NCBI RefSeq assembly: GCF_042648505.1 | Contig: NZ_JBHRXK010000003.1 | Location: forward strand, 465,735 to 529,734 | Direction: 5' to 3' | From: Lysobacter_L cavernae | GTDB lineage: Bacteria > Pseudomonadota > Gammaproteobacteria > Xanthomonadales > Xanthomonadaceae | DNA length: 64,000 nt | Part shown: one piece after another, positions 42,848-51,003 of the stretch | How positions within the stretch are numbered: position 1 is the first letter of the stretch | Layout of the letters: every line of letters starts with the position of its first letter | Program-made: the position numbers and the translations under genes | The notes under the pieces: model-generated | The model's input: the letters and a program-made list of their open reading frames with translations, nothing else | Told to the model about the DNA's origin: nothing | Databases searched by the model: none

Positions 42848-43514
42848 CCGCATCGGCCACCGCTTTGTCCGGCCGGACCTGCTCGAGCAGGCCCTGACCC
42901 ATCGCAGTGCCGGCGCCCCGCACAACGAGCGTCTGGAATTCCTCGGCGACGCGCTGGTCAACATGATCATCGCCGAAGCGCTTTACGCGCATTGGCCGCA
43001 GGCCGACGAGGGCGCGCTGACCCGTGCCCGCGCCGAGCTGGTGCGCGAGTCCGCCCTGGCGCCGATCGCACGTACCCTCGAACTCGGCGCGCGCCTGACC
43101 CTCGGCCCAGGCGAGATGAAGTCTGGCGGCCACCGCCGCGACTCGATCCTGGCCGATGCGCTGGAGGCCGTGGTCGCGGCGATCTACCTCGACGCCGGTT
43201 TCGAGACCTGCCGCGCCGCGGTGCTGCCCTGGTTCGACAGCGCCATTGCCGTGCTGCCGCCGCCGCACAAGGTGGGCAAGGATGCCAAGACGCGCCTGCA
43301 GGAATGGCTGCAGGGGCGGCAGAAGCCGCTGCCGCAATACCACCTGATGGATGCACGCGGCGAGGATCACGAGCGCATTTTCCTGGTGCGCTGTGAGACC
43401 ACCGATCCCGTGGCCGTGGCCGAAAGCGAGGCGGGTTCGCGCCGCGCCGCCGAACAGTTGGCTGCGGAACAGGTGCTGGAGTTGCTGCAGGCATCGACAC
43501 GGCGCGCGCCGTAG
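42840..43514 (+). CDS. rnc: Ribonuclease III
   Basis: Cleaves double-stranded RNA in rRNA processing and mRNA decay. The 224-residue protein has the signature ERLEFLGDALVN (catalytic Glu34 and Asp38), RAELVRESALAPIAR, DALEAVVAAIYLDAGFE with the second acidic pair, and a C-terminal dsRNA-binding domain (DAKTRLQEWLQGR; GSRRAAEQLAAEQVLELL). No ATG or GTG is suitably placed; the TTG at 42840 overlaps the DUF4845 stop and gives a normal length, so translation is probably coupled. In related genomes era follows directly; here a pilus operon intervenes. Confidence 0.95.
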   Translation: MIDRIGHRFVRPDLLEQALTHRSAGAPHNERLEFLGDALVNMIIAEALYAHWPQADEGALTRARAELVRESALAPIARTLELGARLTLGPGEMKSGGHRRDSILADALEAVVAAIYLDAGFETCRAAVLPWFDSAIAVLPPPHKVGKDAKTRLQEWLQGRQKPLPQYHLMDARGEDHERIFLVRCETTDPVAVAESEAGSRRAAEQLAAEQVLELLQASTRRAP

Positions 43515-43576
43515 CCCTGCGCGGTGCGATGTGGTCAGCAGTTCATGAGGGCCGCATCGTTCCGCGCACGCAGGGG
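43515..43576. terminator. Possible shared terminator between rnc and the pilus operon
   Basis: CCCTGCGCGG (43515-43524) and CCGCGCACGCAGGG (near 43562-43575) are imperfect inverted repeats in the gap between converging rnc and the tip-subunit gene. No T-run is visible on either side, so this is a weak call. Confidence 0.35.
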
Positions 43577-44545
43577 TCAGTAAGTCACCGTCACCGTCAC
43601 CGTGTCGCTGTAATCACCAGACGGCGGCAGGGGTTGGACCGGGATGGTGCCGTAGACCGTGTACTGGCGCGGGGTCTGCACGCCGATTCCGCTGGATCGG
43701 ACGACGCCACTGCCACCGCTGCCGTCTCCCCAGGGCTGGAGGCGGGCGCTGTCGCTGTAGAGGTCGTAGTCCAGCGTCTGGCTGCCACCGGTGCGGACCA
43801 GCTTGCGCTGGGTCGTCAGGGCGCCCGGGCCTCGTCCGGCATCGATTGCGATTGCATAGTCGACGCCGTGCGTGCAGGTCACCGTGATCGTGCTGGCGGC
43901 CTGCACGGGTGATTCCAGTGTCGAACCGATGCGACCGAAGTCGAGCGTGCTGGCGCTGACCGCGCAGTCAGACTCGACGGTGGCCTCCACGCTGAAGGCA
44001 AAGCGCGCCACCTCGGGCATGTCGGCGCCGCATTCGGGGGGAGTGGCTTCGTAGCCAATTGCGCGTACCCGTGCCTGGCCGGCACCAAATTGCGCCCGAT
44101 AGGTGCCCGCCCGGGCATCGTTCTGACTGGGCAGCCTCGCCAGATAAGCCACCCCGGCGTGGGTGCTGCCCTCTCCGACCGCCAGGTCGACGACCATGGG
44201 CTGGGCCGTGCCGCCGTCCACACTGCCCCAGACCTGGCTGCAGGCGGCGTCCTTGCACAGGTACCAGGCGAGCATGCTGGCGTCCGGGCCGCTGAGGTAG
44301 CGCGGGTCCCAGCTGCCGTTGCTGGGGCCGACCTCGACGCAGGCGCGCACGTATGGGGTGACGGCGCCGGAGCATTCCACGCGCAACATGCCGTTGACGT
44401 CGGTGCCTGCCGTGCCGACCTGGTTGACGTTGCCGAAACGGATGTCGCCCATGGTTGCAGCGCAGGCCAGTTGCGCCGAGGCCGTGTCGGGCCAGCACAG
44501 GGCCAGCACGGCCAGCAGGATGAGGCGGATCGGGTAGGGGGTCAT
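43577..44545 (-). CDS. Two-domain spore coat U (SCPU) protein, probable pilus tip adhesin
   Basis: A 322-residue secreted protein with a signal peptide (MTPYPIRLILLAVLALCWPD to TASA, about residues 1-24) and two spore coat U domains. The N-terminal one (LACAATMGDIRFGNVNQV onward) carries several Cys; the C-terminal one (FSVEATVESDCAVSASTLDF; VTCTHGVDYAIAIDAG) ends VTVTVTY, as pilin domains of archaic chaperone-usher pili do. The two-domain layout fits the tip adhesin (as CsuE in Acinetobacter). Its ATG overlaps the usher stop by 4 bp. It is the last gene of the operon. Confidence 0.85.
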   Translation of the reverse strand: MTPYPIRLILLAVLALCWPDTASAQLACAATMGDIRFGNVNQVGTAGTDVNGMLRVECSGAVTPYVRACVEVGPSNGSWDPRYLSGPDASMLAWYLCKDAACSQVWGSVDGGTAQPMVVDLAVGEGSTHAGVAYLARLPSQNDARAGTYRAQFGAGQARVRAIGYEATPPECGADMPEVARFAFSVEATVESDCAVSASTLDFGRIGSTLESPVQAASTITVTCTHGVDYAIAIDAGRGPGALTTQRKLVRTGGSQTLDYDLYSDSARLQPWGDGSGGSGVVRSSGIGVQTPRQYTVYGTIPVQPLPPSGDYSDTVTVTVTY

Positions 44546-47031
44546 GGCGATGGCACCACCACACACGTCACGGGGCCGAGAACGGTCATGGTCTGGGCGG
44601 GGTCGAATGAGAACTCGGCCCGGCATTCGCCGGCGTCCACCTCGGCGGAAAGTTGGTTGTTTGATTGCAACTGGGGAAAGAACGTCTGGCCGTCGTAGCC
44701 GACCAGTACCGGTTCGCTGCCGTCGAGCAGGCGTACGCGCGCGCCTGGAGGCAGTGGCGCGCCGTTTTCATCGAGCAGTACCACGGTGGCGCCGTGGTAA
44801 CGGCTGATCGGGAACTCGACCAGAATGCCCGACTGCGCCAACGGGCTGGCCTCCTTCCTGGTGCTGCTGACACTGGCATCTATGGGCAGGTCGATCGGGT
44901 CGATTGCCAGGTGGCTGGTGCGGTAAGCCGGCAAGTCGGTCACCAGCAGATAGCCGCGTCGATTGGTGTGGCCTAGCAGGCGGTTCTCACGCAGGACCGG
45001 CACGCCGGGCTCACCGCGCGTGGACACCAGTGCGAAGCCGTCCGGGATGTCGCGTGCCGCCAGCAGTTGGCCTTTCATGAAGACCACCGTGCCGGTGGCA
45101 TGCAGGGCTGCGTTGTCATGCGAGTAGTTGCCGAGGTTGGCATGCTCCAGATCCAGCGACACGTCGGCATAGCGGCTGCGGTAGTAGACGCTGGCGGCGG
45201 CGCGACGGTAGTTGTCGTCGCCGATGTCGGCGTAGGCGTTCCAGCCGAGCCCGCCCAGGTCGTATTCGACCGGGCGACTGGCGCCCAGCGTGGTGGTCTG
45301 TTGGTCACCGTAACGGCTGTGATTGGCGTAGACGCTGCCACGCCTGCCGATATCCACGCTGATGCCGACGTATACGCCGGTGGAGTCGTCCTGATCGAGG
45401 TCGCGGAAGAAGTTGACGTAGGCGTGGGCGCGGTTGTCGAACGGATTGGCGGTATAGCCCAGCGAGACGATGCGGGCGCTGCTCTGGAACTGCGCCAATT
45501 CCTGGTGCGTGTAACTGAGTGTCAGCGCCTGGTTGCCCGCGATGGGCAGATTGAACGCGGCGTAGGACAGGCGGTCGGAAGCCGGAATCCCTTCCAGCGA
45601 GCCCAGGTCGCGATAGTCGCCGTGGCTGCGCTGGTCTTGCAGTGACAGCCCCCAGTTGGGTGATATGTACTGGTAGCCCAGCGTGGTCTGCGTTCCACTT
45701 TGGCCGCCGCCGCTGGCGGACACCGCCGCGTTCAACACGCCCATGCGACCCAGTCGTATCAGGCCGCCGACGCCCAGATTACGCAGGCCATCACCATATT
45801 CGCCGTGGCTTTCGATGGTGAACGCGTCGTTGAGGCCATAGCGCAGCGAGGCCGTCGCTGCCAGATCGGGGGCGTAGTCGAACGAATCCAACCCATAATT
45901 GCGCCGGGCATAGCCGAGTTCGAGCGCATAGTCGTACAGGCCGGCACCGAGCATGCGGTGATCGACGTACAGCGGCATCGTGGTGGTTACTTCCCGGCCC
46001 AGTGCATCGTGATAAACGAGGGCGGCGTTGCCCGCGCCCGTCAGCGCGGGCGGGCTGGTGATGACGAACGGACCCGGGTTGGCGTCACCGCTGAACTGGC
46101 GGATGCCGTTGATGTACAGGTCGACGGTGGTGGGCACGACGGCGGAGCCGGCCAGGATGGGGATCGGAAAGGTCACCAGGTCAGGGCGTGCGTCGAAATT
46201 GCGCGCCAGGCGCAGGCCGCCCATGCGGATTGCCCGCGTCCATGTCAGCGAGGCATTGATGAAGTCGCCGGCGGTGAAGCTGCGCAGTGATTTCAACGAT
46301 GTATGCGTCCAGTAGCTTTCCTCACGTACATACCGGCTCGAACTCGCATCCACCGTGGTGTAGCCGTTGTTGAAGAAGCGGCCGAACGGCGTGAATACGG
46401 TCAGGTCGCTGTCCAGCAGGACGCTCTGGTTGCGTGCGTCGTAGACGGCAGAATAGGGTGTGCCGTAGCGCGGCAGCCGGCTGTGGCCGCGGTTGGAGCC
46501 GAGCGCACGCATGCGGTTCAAGGCGACGCGCTGGTCGTATCCGATGCGTTCGCTTTGTGCATGCAGGGCATAGTCGAACACCAGGCCGGTATCCGAGCGC
46601 GGCGGCGCAGTGTCTGCGGGGCCATAGCCGAGCCGTTGCGGTACCAGCATGTCAGTCGGCATGTTCAGGTCGAGCCTTTGCTGCAGCGGGTCGTAGCGGT
46701 AGCGCAGGTTGGGGACGCTGGCCAGCGCGATACGGTCCCCGGTCACGGGCAGGCGGTCGACCCGCACGCCGATCTCACCCAGCTCGCTGGCGCTGATGTA
46801 AAGGGCATCGCCCTGCTGCTCCAGGCGCACGAGCAGCTGTTGGTCAAAGCCGTTGACGAACGCCTGTAGATACAGCGCCTGGGCGGCGGTGCTCGAACCG
46901 GTTGTCAGCTCGGTGCCGTCTGCTGCAGCCAAGTCGGAAGCCGATGCCGATGCCGATGCCACGAGGCTGCTCGTCGTGGCTGCGGCGAGGATGGCCAGTG
47001 CGAGCCAATTTCGTGTCGTGGTGGGGGACAA
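44542..47031 (-). CDS. Archaic chaperone-usher pathway outer-membrane usher
   Basis: Outer-membrane pore that assembles the pilus. The 829-residue protein has a signal sequence (LALAILAAATTSSLVASASA), an N-terminal chaperone-subunit binding domain (LYLQAFVNGFDQQLLVRLEQ), a large beta-barrel middle with a plug (PTTVDLYINGIRQFSGDANP; GPFVITSPPALTGAGNA) and C-terminal beta-sandwich domains (VSTRGEPGVPVLRENRLLGH; DGSEPVLVGYDGQTFFPQL). The start is taken as the TTG at 47031, since GGGAGGGAAC lies just before it and no ATG is available near the signal sequence. It resembles CsuD-type ushers. Confidence 0.9.
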   Translation of the reverse strand: MSPTTTRNWLALAILAAATTSSLVASASASASDLAAADGTELTTGSSTAAQALYLQAFVNGFDQQLLVRLEQQGDALYISASELGEIGVRVDRLPVTGDRIALASVPNLRYRYDPLQQRLDLNMPTDMLVPQRLGYGPADTAPPRSDTGLVFDYALHAQSERIGYDQRVALNRMRALGSNRGHSRLPRYGTPYSAVYDARNQSVLLDSDLTVFTPFGRFFNNGYTTVDASSSRYVREESYWTHTSLKSLRSFTAGDFINASLTWTRAIRMGGLRLARNFDARPDLVTFPIPILAGSAVVPTTVDLYINGIRQFSGDANPGPFVITSPPALTGAGNAALVYHDALGREVTTTMPLYVDHRMLGAGLYDYALELGYARRNYGLDSFDYAPDLAATASLRYGLNDAFTIESHGEYGDGLRNLGVGGLIRLGRMGVLNAAVSASGGGQSGTQTTLGYQYISPNWGLSLQDQRSHGDYRDLGSLEGIPASDRLSYAAFNLPIAGNQALTLSYTHQELAQFQSSARIVSLGYTANPFDNRAHAYVNFFRDLDQDDSTGVYVGISVDIGRRGSVYANHSRYGDQQTTTLGASRPVEYDLGGLGWNAYADIGDDNYRRAAASVYYRSRYADVSLDLEHANLGNYSHDNAALHATGTVVFMKGQLLAARDIPDGFALVSTRGEPGVPVLRENRLLGHTNRRGYLLVTDLPAYRTSHLAIDPIDLPIDASVSSTRKEASPLAQSGILVEFPISRYHGATVVLLDENGAPLPPGARVRLLDGSEPVLVGYDGQTFFPQLQSNNQLSAEVDAGECRAEFSFDPAQTMTVLGPVTCVVVPSP

Positions 47032-47104
47032 ACCGTTCCCTCCCGGTTCGTCGACAACGCCGCGGATGCCTTGTCGCGGTGTGGGGCCGGTGCCTGTGCT
47101 GCTG

Positions 47105-47794
47105 TCAGAGGTCAACGAGCAGCGCTTGCTCGTTGACCTCGGCCTTGACCTGACGGGGGGGGGCTTTGTGCGCCGGCAGCGGCAGCCGCCATTGCCGGTC
47201 CTTGCCGGGCAGAACGTAGCCGACCAGGCCTTCGCCGATGACCTGCGAGGTGCCGTCCGCGTACTGCAAGGCGACGTTGCTGATCCGGGCGTGGGACTGG
47301 CCGCTGTTGCGGGCGTCGATGAGCACCTGTCCACCGTCCAGTTCGGCCTTGACTGCGAGGGTGGCGGTCGCCCGCGTGTCAGGCACCACGAACACCGGCA
47401 CCGAGTAACGCAGTTGGATCGCCACGCCGGTGTGCTGCGTGCTGGCACGGTCGGTGATCTCGTCGACCAGGAGTCGATAGCTTTCCTCGCGCGTGGCCGG
47501 AGTCTTGTCCACGCGCACCAGCCGCACCGTCTGGCTTTGTCCCGGGAGGATCGCCGTCATCGGCGGGCTGGCGGCCAATGCCTGCGTGGGTTGCAGCTGA
47601 TCCTCGTTTTGTGCCTGATCCCAGCCGAACACGCGCACCTGGGCGTTGACGGGTTGGCTGCCGTTGTTGGTGACCGTGATGGCGGCGGTGGACTCACCGG
47701 CTGGCAAAATGAGCATGGTGGGCCGGACGACGATCGAGGCGGCATGGGCGGTGCCGGCAACCAGCAGTGCCAGCAGGGTGAGAAGCATCTTCAT
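47105..47794 (-). CDS. Periplasmic pilus chaperone (archaic chaperone-usher type)
   Basis: Periplasmic chaperone that stabilises pilus subunits by donor-strand complementation. The 229-residue protein has a signal peptide (MKMLLTLLALLVAGTAHA), then an Ig-like domain (ASIVVRPTMLILPAGESTAAITVTNNGS split by the parts shown: TMLILPAGESTAAITVTN, VRVFGWDQAQNEDQLQP), YRLLVDEI and a second domain (VLIDARNSGQSHARISNVAL). The start at 47794 has AGGGG 8 bp upstream; the ATG at 47800 is too close to it. A run of nine C residues lies in the last 20 codons. It is followed by the usher gene after 73 bp. Confidence 0.88.
   Translation of the reverse strand: MKMLLTLLALLVAGTAHAASIVVRPTMLILPAGESTAAITVTNNGSQPVNAQVRVFGWDQAQNEDQLQPTQALAASPPMTAILPGQSQTVRLVRVDKTPATREESYRLLVDEITDRASTQHTGVAIQLRYSVPVFVVPDTRATATLAVKAELDGGQVLIDARNSGQSHARISNVALQYADGTSQVIGEGLVGYVLPGKDRQWRLPLPAHKAPPRQVKAEVNEQALLVDL
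47155..47163. repeat. Nine-base homopolymer (C9 on the coding strand) inside the chaperone gene
   Basis: The coding strand reads AAAGCCCCCCCCCGTCAG, encoding K-A-P-P-R-Q. It lies 17-20 codons from the stop. Changes in tract length would shift the reading frame; loss of one C moves into the frame that runs open into the usher gene. Confidence 0.85.
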
Positions 47795-47831
47795 GGGCAT
47801 GTCCCCTAGGGCTTGTGTGCCGTCGTTACGG

Positions 47832-48338
47832 TCAGTAGTTGATGGTGGCCGTGATCGTGTCCGTGTAGGTGCCGGACTTCGGCACCGACTGGGTCGGCAG
47901 GCGGCCGTAGACCGTCAGATTCTGCAGCGCGCCGTTGCCGGTGCCGCCCTTCTTCTGCGTCCCAGCATTGCCATTGCCCCAGATGGAGGTGCGGGCACTG
48001 TCGGTGTAGAGCTGGTATTTGATGGTCGTGTAGCCATCGGTATGGCGCAGGTTGCGGTTCGAGTAGTTGGTCGACTGCCAGTCGCCTAAGTTGAATTCGA
48101 TGTTGTAGTCGACGCCGCTGGTACAGGTGACGGAAATCGTCGAAGTGGCATCGACACTGGCGTCGAGGACGCCCTGGGAGCCGAAGTCCAGATCGGAGGC
48201 GGCGATCGTGCACGAGGGGTCAAGGGTCGCCCGCACCTGGAACTGGGCGGTCTTGGTAGCGGCCAGGGAACCCGTTGCCGATGCCGCGAGGAGCAGCCCG
48301 GGTACGATAGTCATGAAGTGGCGGCAGTGTTTGGACAT
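47832..48338 (-). CDS. Spore coat U (SCPU) domain major pilin subunit
   Basis: A 168-residue secreted protein with a signal peptide (up to about residue 27, ATGSLAA) and a single SCPU domain. It shows FQVRATLDPSCTIAASDLDF, VTCTSGVDYNIEFNLGDWQS, LTVYGRLPTQSVPKSGTYTD and ends TITATINY. Two Cys in SCTIA and VTCTSG are conserved. It resembles CsuA/B pilins of archaic chaperone-usher pili. As the first gene of the operon and the only single-domain subunit, it is probably the shaft pilin. The ATG at 48338 was chosen; an ATG at 48314 is also in frame. Confidence 0.88.
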   Translation of the reverse strand: MSKHCRHFMTIVPGLLLAASATGSLAATKTAQFQVRATLDPSCTIAASDLDFGSQGVLDASVDATSTISVTCTSGVDYNIEFNLGDWQSTNYSNRNLRHTDGYTTIKYQLYTDSARTSIWGNGNAGTQKKGGTGNGALQNLTVYGRLPTQSVPKSGTYTDTITATINY

Positions 48339-48463
48339 GTCGTTCTCGCTGGATTCGAGCAGGTATCAGGGATGGCGTTTCGGAATCCCAAGTTTGTTCA
48401 GCTTCGTATAGGTCGTGTAGTGGACCTGTGAAGGAGACGGTGCGACTCCGCTACAATTCCTTC

Positions 48464-49372
48464 ATGATTCATCAGCCCCATCGCGCCGGCCACGTCGCCG
48501 TCATCGGCCGCCCCAACGTCGGCAAGTCCACCCTGACCAATGCGCTGGTCGGCGCCAAGGTCAGCATCGTCTCGCCGCGCCCGCAGACCACCCGCCATCG
48601 CCTGCTCGGCATCGCCACCTTCCCGCAAGGGCAGCTGGTGCTGGTCGATACCCCGGGCCTGCACCGCGACCAGGGCAAGTCGACCGCCACCGCCATGCAC
48701 CGCTGGATGAACCGGGCCGCGCGCGGCGCGCTGGAAGGTGTCGACGTGGCCCTGCTGGTGGTGCGTGCCGGGCAATGGGACGACGCCGACACGTTCGCCT
48801 ACGAGGCCTTGCGCGGGGCCGGCTTGCCGGTGGTGCTGGTGGTCAACCAGGTCGACCGGCTCAAGGACAAGACCGCGCTGCTGCCGTACCTGGCCAGGAT
48901 CAGCGAGGGCCGCGAGTTCGCCGGCGTGCATCCGATCTCCGCGCTCAAGCGCACCGGCCTGGAGGCCTTGGTGAAGACGGTGCTCACGCACCTGCCCGAG
49001 CAGGACGCGTTGTACGGCGAGGACGAGATCACCGACAAGAGCCAGCGCTTCCTCGCCGGCGAGATGGTGCGCGAGCAGCTGATGCGCCAGCTCGGCGAGG
49101 AACTGCCGTACGCGACCACGGTCGAGATCGAGAAGTTCGAGGTCGACGGCACCATGCTGCGCATCGGTGCGGTGATCTGGGTCGAGCGCGATGGCCAGAA
49201 GGCGATCGTGATCGGCAAGGGCGGCGAGCGCCTGCGCGAGATCGGCTCCAAGGCGCGCATCCAGATGGAGCGCCTGTTCGACAGCAAGGTCTTCCTCGAG
49301 ACCTGGGTGCGCGTGCGCGAGGGCTGGTCGGACGACGAAGCGGCGCTGCGCACGTTCGGTTATCACGATTGA
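48464..49372 (+). CDS. era: GTPase Era
   Basis: Essential GTPase of 30S ribosomal subunit assembly that binds near the 3' end of 16S rRNA. The 302-residue protein has G1 GRPNVGKST (15-23), VLVDTPGLHR, VVNQVDRLKDK and a C-terminal KH domain (DGQKAIVIGKGGERLREIGS; KARIQMERLFDSKVFL). The ATG at 48464 gives the usual start MIHQPHRAGHVAVIG. No clear ribosome-binding site precedes it, which fits a gene normally coupled to rnc but here separated by 4.9 kb. Confidence 0.97.
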   Translation: MIHQPHRAGHVAVIGRPNVGKSTLTNALVGAKVSIVSPRPQTTRHRLLGIATFPQGQLVLVDTPGLHRDQGKSTATAMHRWMNRAARGALEGVDVALLVVRAGQWDDADTFAYEALRGAGLPVVLVVNQVDRLKDKTALLPYLARISEGREFAGVHPISALKRTGLEALVKTVLTHLPEQDALYGEDEITDKSQRFLAGEMVREQLMRQLGEELPYATTVEIEKFEVDGTMLRIGAVIWVERDGQKAIVIGKGGERLREIGSKARIQMERLFDSKVFLETWVRVREGWSDDEAALRTFGYHD

Positions 49373-49381
49373 GAGGGGGCG

Positions 49382-49469
49382 GTGATTCGTGATTCGTGAT
49401 TGGTGATTCGCGGCAGAAACAGCAGCAGTGGCGATGTTTCCAATCACCAATCACTAATCACCATTCACG
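49382..49469. repeat. GTGATTCG-type short repeats between era and recO
   Basis: The left part has GTGATTCGTGATTCGTGATT then GGTGATTCG; the right part has CCAATCACCAATCACTAATC then ACCATTCACG in inverted sense. The same motif occurs at 15330-15459. The inverted halves could form a long hairpin just before the recO start codon (49478). Confidence 0.65.
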
Positions 49470-49477
49470 GCTCCTCC

Positions 49478-50236
49478 ATGCGCTACGCCGCCGAACCTGC
49501 CTTCGTCCTGCACACGCGACCCTGGCGCGAGACCAGCCTGCTGGTCGAGGTGCTCAGTGCAGAGCACGGTCGCATCGGCCTGATCGCGCGCGGCGTGCAG
49601 GGCGCGAAGAAGCAGGCCCTGCGCGCTGCCTTGCAGCCGCTGCAATCGATCCGCTTCGACGCGGTGCAGCTGGGCGAACTGGCACGGCTGACCGTGGCGG
49701 AGGCGCTCGACGTGGCGCCGCGCCTGGGCGGCGAGGCGCTGCTGGCCGGCTTCTACCTGAACGAGCTGACCCTGCGCCTGGCGCCGCGGCAGGATCCCTC
49801 GCCCGATCTGTACCTTGCCTATGCACGGGCGCGTGCCCGGCTGGGTGGCGATGACCCGCTGGGCTGGACCCTGCGCCGCTACGAGCGCGACCTGCTGGAG
49901 GCGATCGGCTTCGGTTTCGATTGGGCGCACGACGGCGATGGCGCCGATATCGATCCGGCCGCGCGTTACCGGCTTGATCCCGAGCACGGGCCACGGCGGT
50001 TGTTGAGCGACCGTGGCCATGGTGATCGCAGCAGTGCCGCGACCGGGCGGGCCTTGTTGTCGCTGGCGACAGACCGGTTGCCCGAGGCCGATGATCTGTC
50101 CAGTCTGCGCCGTGCCATGCGTGGTGTGCTCGCGCATTACCTTGGCCCACGCGGCCTGAAATCCTGGGAGATGCTGGCCGAGCTCGCGCGCGTCGCGCCG
50201 AAGGCGAAACTGCCTCAGTCCGAAAGCGCTGACTGA
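49478..50236 (+). CDS. recO: DNA repair protein RecO
   Basis: Works with RecR (encoded at 14284) to load RecA onto gaps. The 252-residue protein has the N-terminal OB fold (PAFVLHTRPWRETSLLVEVL; HGRIGLIARGVQGAKK), the helical region (AGFYLNELTLRLAPRQDPSP) and the C-terminal LSSLRRAMRGVLAHYLG. The zinc cysteines present in some RecO proteins are absent. The ATG at 49478 follows the family start; the frame is open upstream through the repeats. Its 3' end overlaps the convergent response-regulator gene by 22 bp. Confidence 0.94.
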   Translation: MRYAAEPAFVLHTRPWRETSLLVEVLSAEHGRIGLIARGVQGAKKQALRAALQPLQSIRFDAVQLGELARLTVAEALDVAPRLGGEALLAGFYLNELTLRLAPRQDPSPDLYLAYARARARLGGDDPLGWTLRRYERDLLEAIGFGFDWAHDGDGADIDPAARYRLDPEHGPRRLLSDRGHGDRSSAATGRALLSLATDRLPEADDLSSLRRAMRGVLAHYLGPRGLKSWEMLAELARVAPKAKLPQSESAD

Positions 50237-50970
50237 GTCGCGGGCGACGCGACCGACAGCGGCAGCGTTTCGTGCGCTGCCTGTTCGAAACGGACGAGCA
50301 GGGTTGCCGACAAAGCATCCTGCTGCAACGCCTGCACGGCGGCCGCGAGGCGCGCCGCGCCGACGAAGCCGCAGCTGGCGCGCAGCCGATGCAGGTCGGC
50401 GCGCACCGCCTCGGCATCGCCGCGCGTGGCGGCGGCCGTGATGGCCTGCAGCGATCGGGGCAGCTCCTGCGCGAACAGGCCGCGCAAGGTGTCGACGTGC
50501 GCGCGATTGCCATTGAGCGCCTGCACCGCGGCGGCATCGTCCCAGACCGGCCAGGGGCCGTCGGTGTCCGTCGTGGGTATCGCGACGGGGTCGGTACTGA
50601 GCCCGAGCCGGCTGCGTACCGCGGTCTGCACCGCCGTTGCCGGCAGCGGCTTGACCAGCACCTCGGCGAATCCAGCGGCGACCAGTGCCTCGAGGATCGC
50701 CGGTTCATGCGCAGCGGTGTGGGCCAGCGCGGGCGTGTGCGGGTGGCGGCTGCGCAGGCGAGCCAGCAGTTCGGCGCCGCTGCCGTCGGGCAGGCGCGCA
50801 TCGATCAGCCACAGTGCGTAGTCCTGGGTCTGTGCGAGCGCGGTTGCCGCGGCCAGGCTGTCGGCGGCATCGACTTCGGCTGGCAACGCACGCAACGCCG
50901 CGCTGAGAAAGGCGCGGCTGGTCGGGTCGTCCTCGACCAGCAGGAGACGGGGCAGTCCATCGGGCATCAT
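50215..50970 (-). CDS. Response regulator with receiver and HPt domains
   Basis: A 251-residue phosphorelay protein. The N-terminal receiver has Asp14-Asp15 (LLVEDDPTS), phospho-acceptor Asp57 (WLIDARLPDG) and Lys107 (EVLVKPLP). The C-terminal HPt domain (about 150-235) has the phospho-His194 in ADLHRLRASCGFVGAARLA. There is no DNA-binding or output domain, so it is likely an intermediate relay rather than a transcription factor. No sensor kinase is adjacent. The ATG at 50970 was chosen (a second ATG follows at 50967). It overlaps the end of recO on the other strand and is divergent from ydbH. Confidence 0.85.
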   Translation of the reverse strand: MMPDGLPRLLLVEDDPTSRAFLSAALRALPAEVDAADSLAAATALAQTQDYALWLIDARLPDGSGAELLARLRSRHPHTPALAHTAAHEPAILEALVAAGFAEVLVKPLPATAVQTAVRSRLGLSTDPVAIPTTDTDGPWPVWDDAAAVQALNGNRAHVDTLRGLFAQELPRSLQAITAAATRGDAEAVRADLHRLRASCGFVGAARLAAAVQALQQDALSATLLVRFEQAAHETLPLSVASPATQSALSD

Positions 50971-51003
50971 CGGCACTTCGCGTCCTGTCGGTATGCTGCG
51001 CGG

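Noticed and set aside
47105..47448. Usher gene extended upstream through the chaperone region to 47448
   Set aside because: The frame is open there, but residues are Arg/Pro/Ser-rich and unlike an usher; the chaperone frame is clearly the coding one.
48428..48463. Earlier GTG start for era adding 12 residues
   Set aside because: The extra residues are not found in Era proteins and no ribosome-binding site precedes the GTG.
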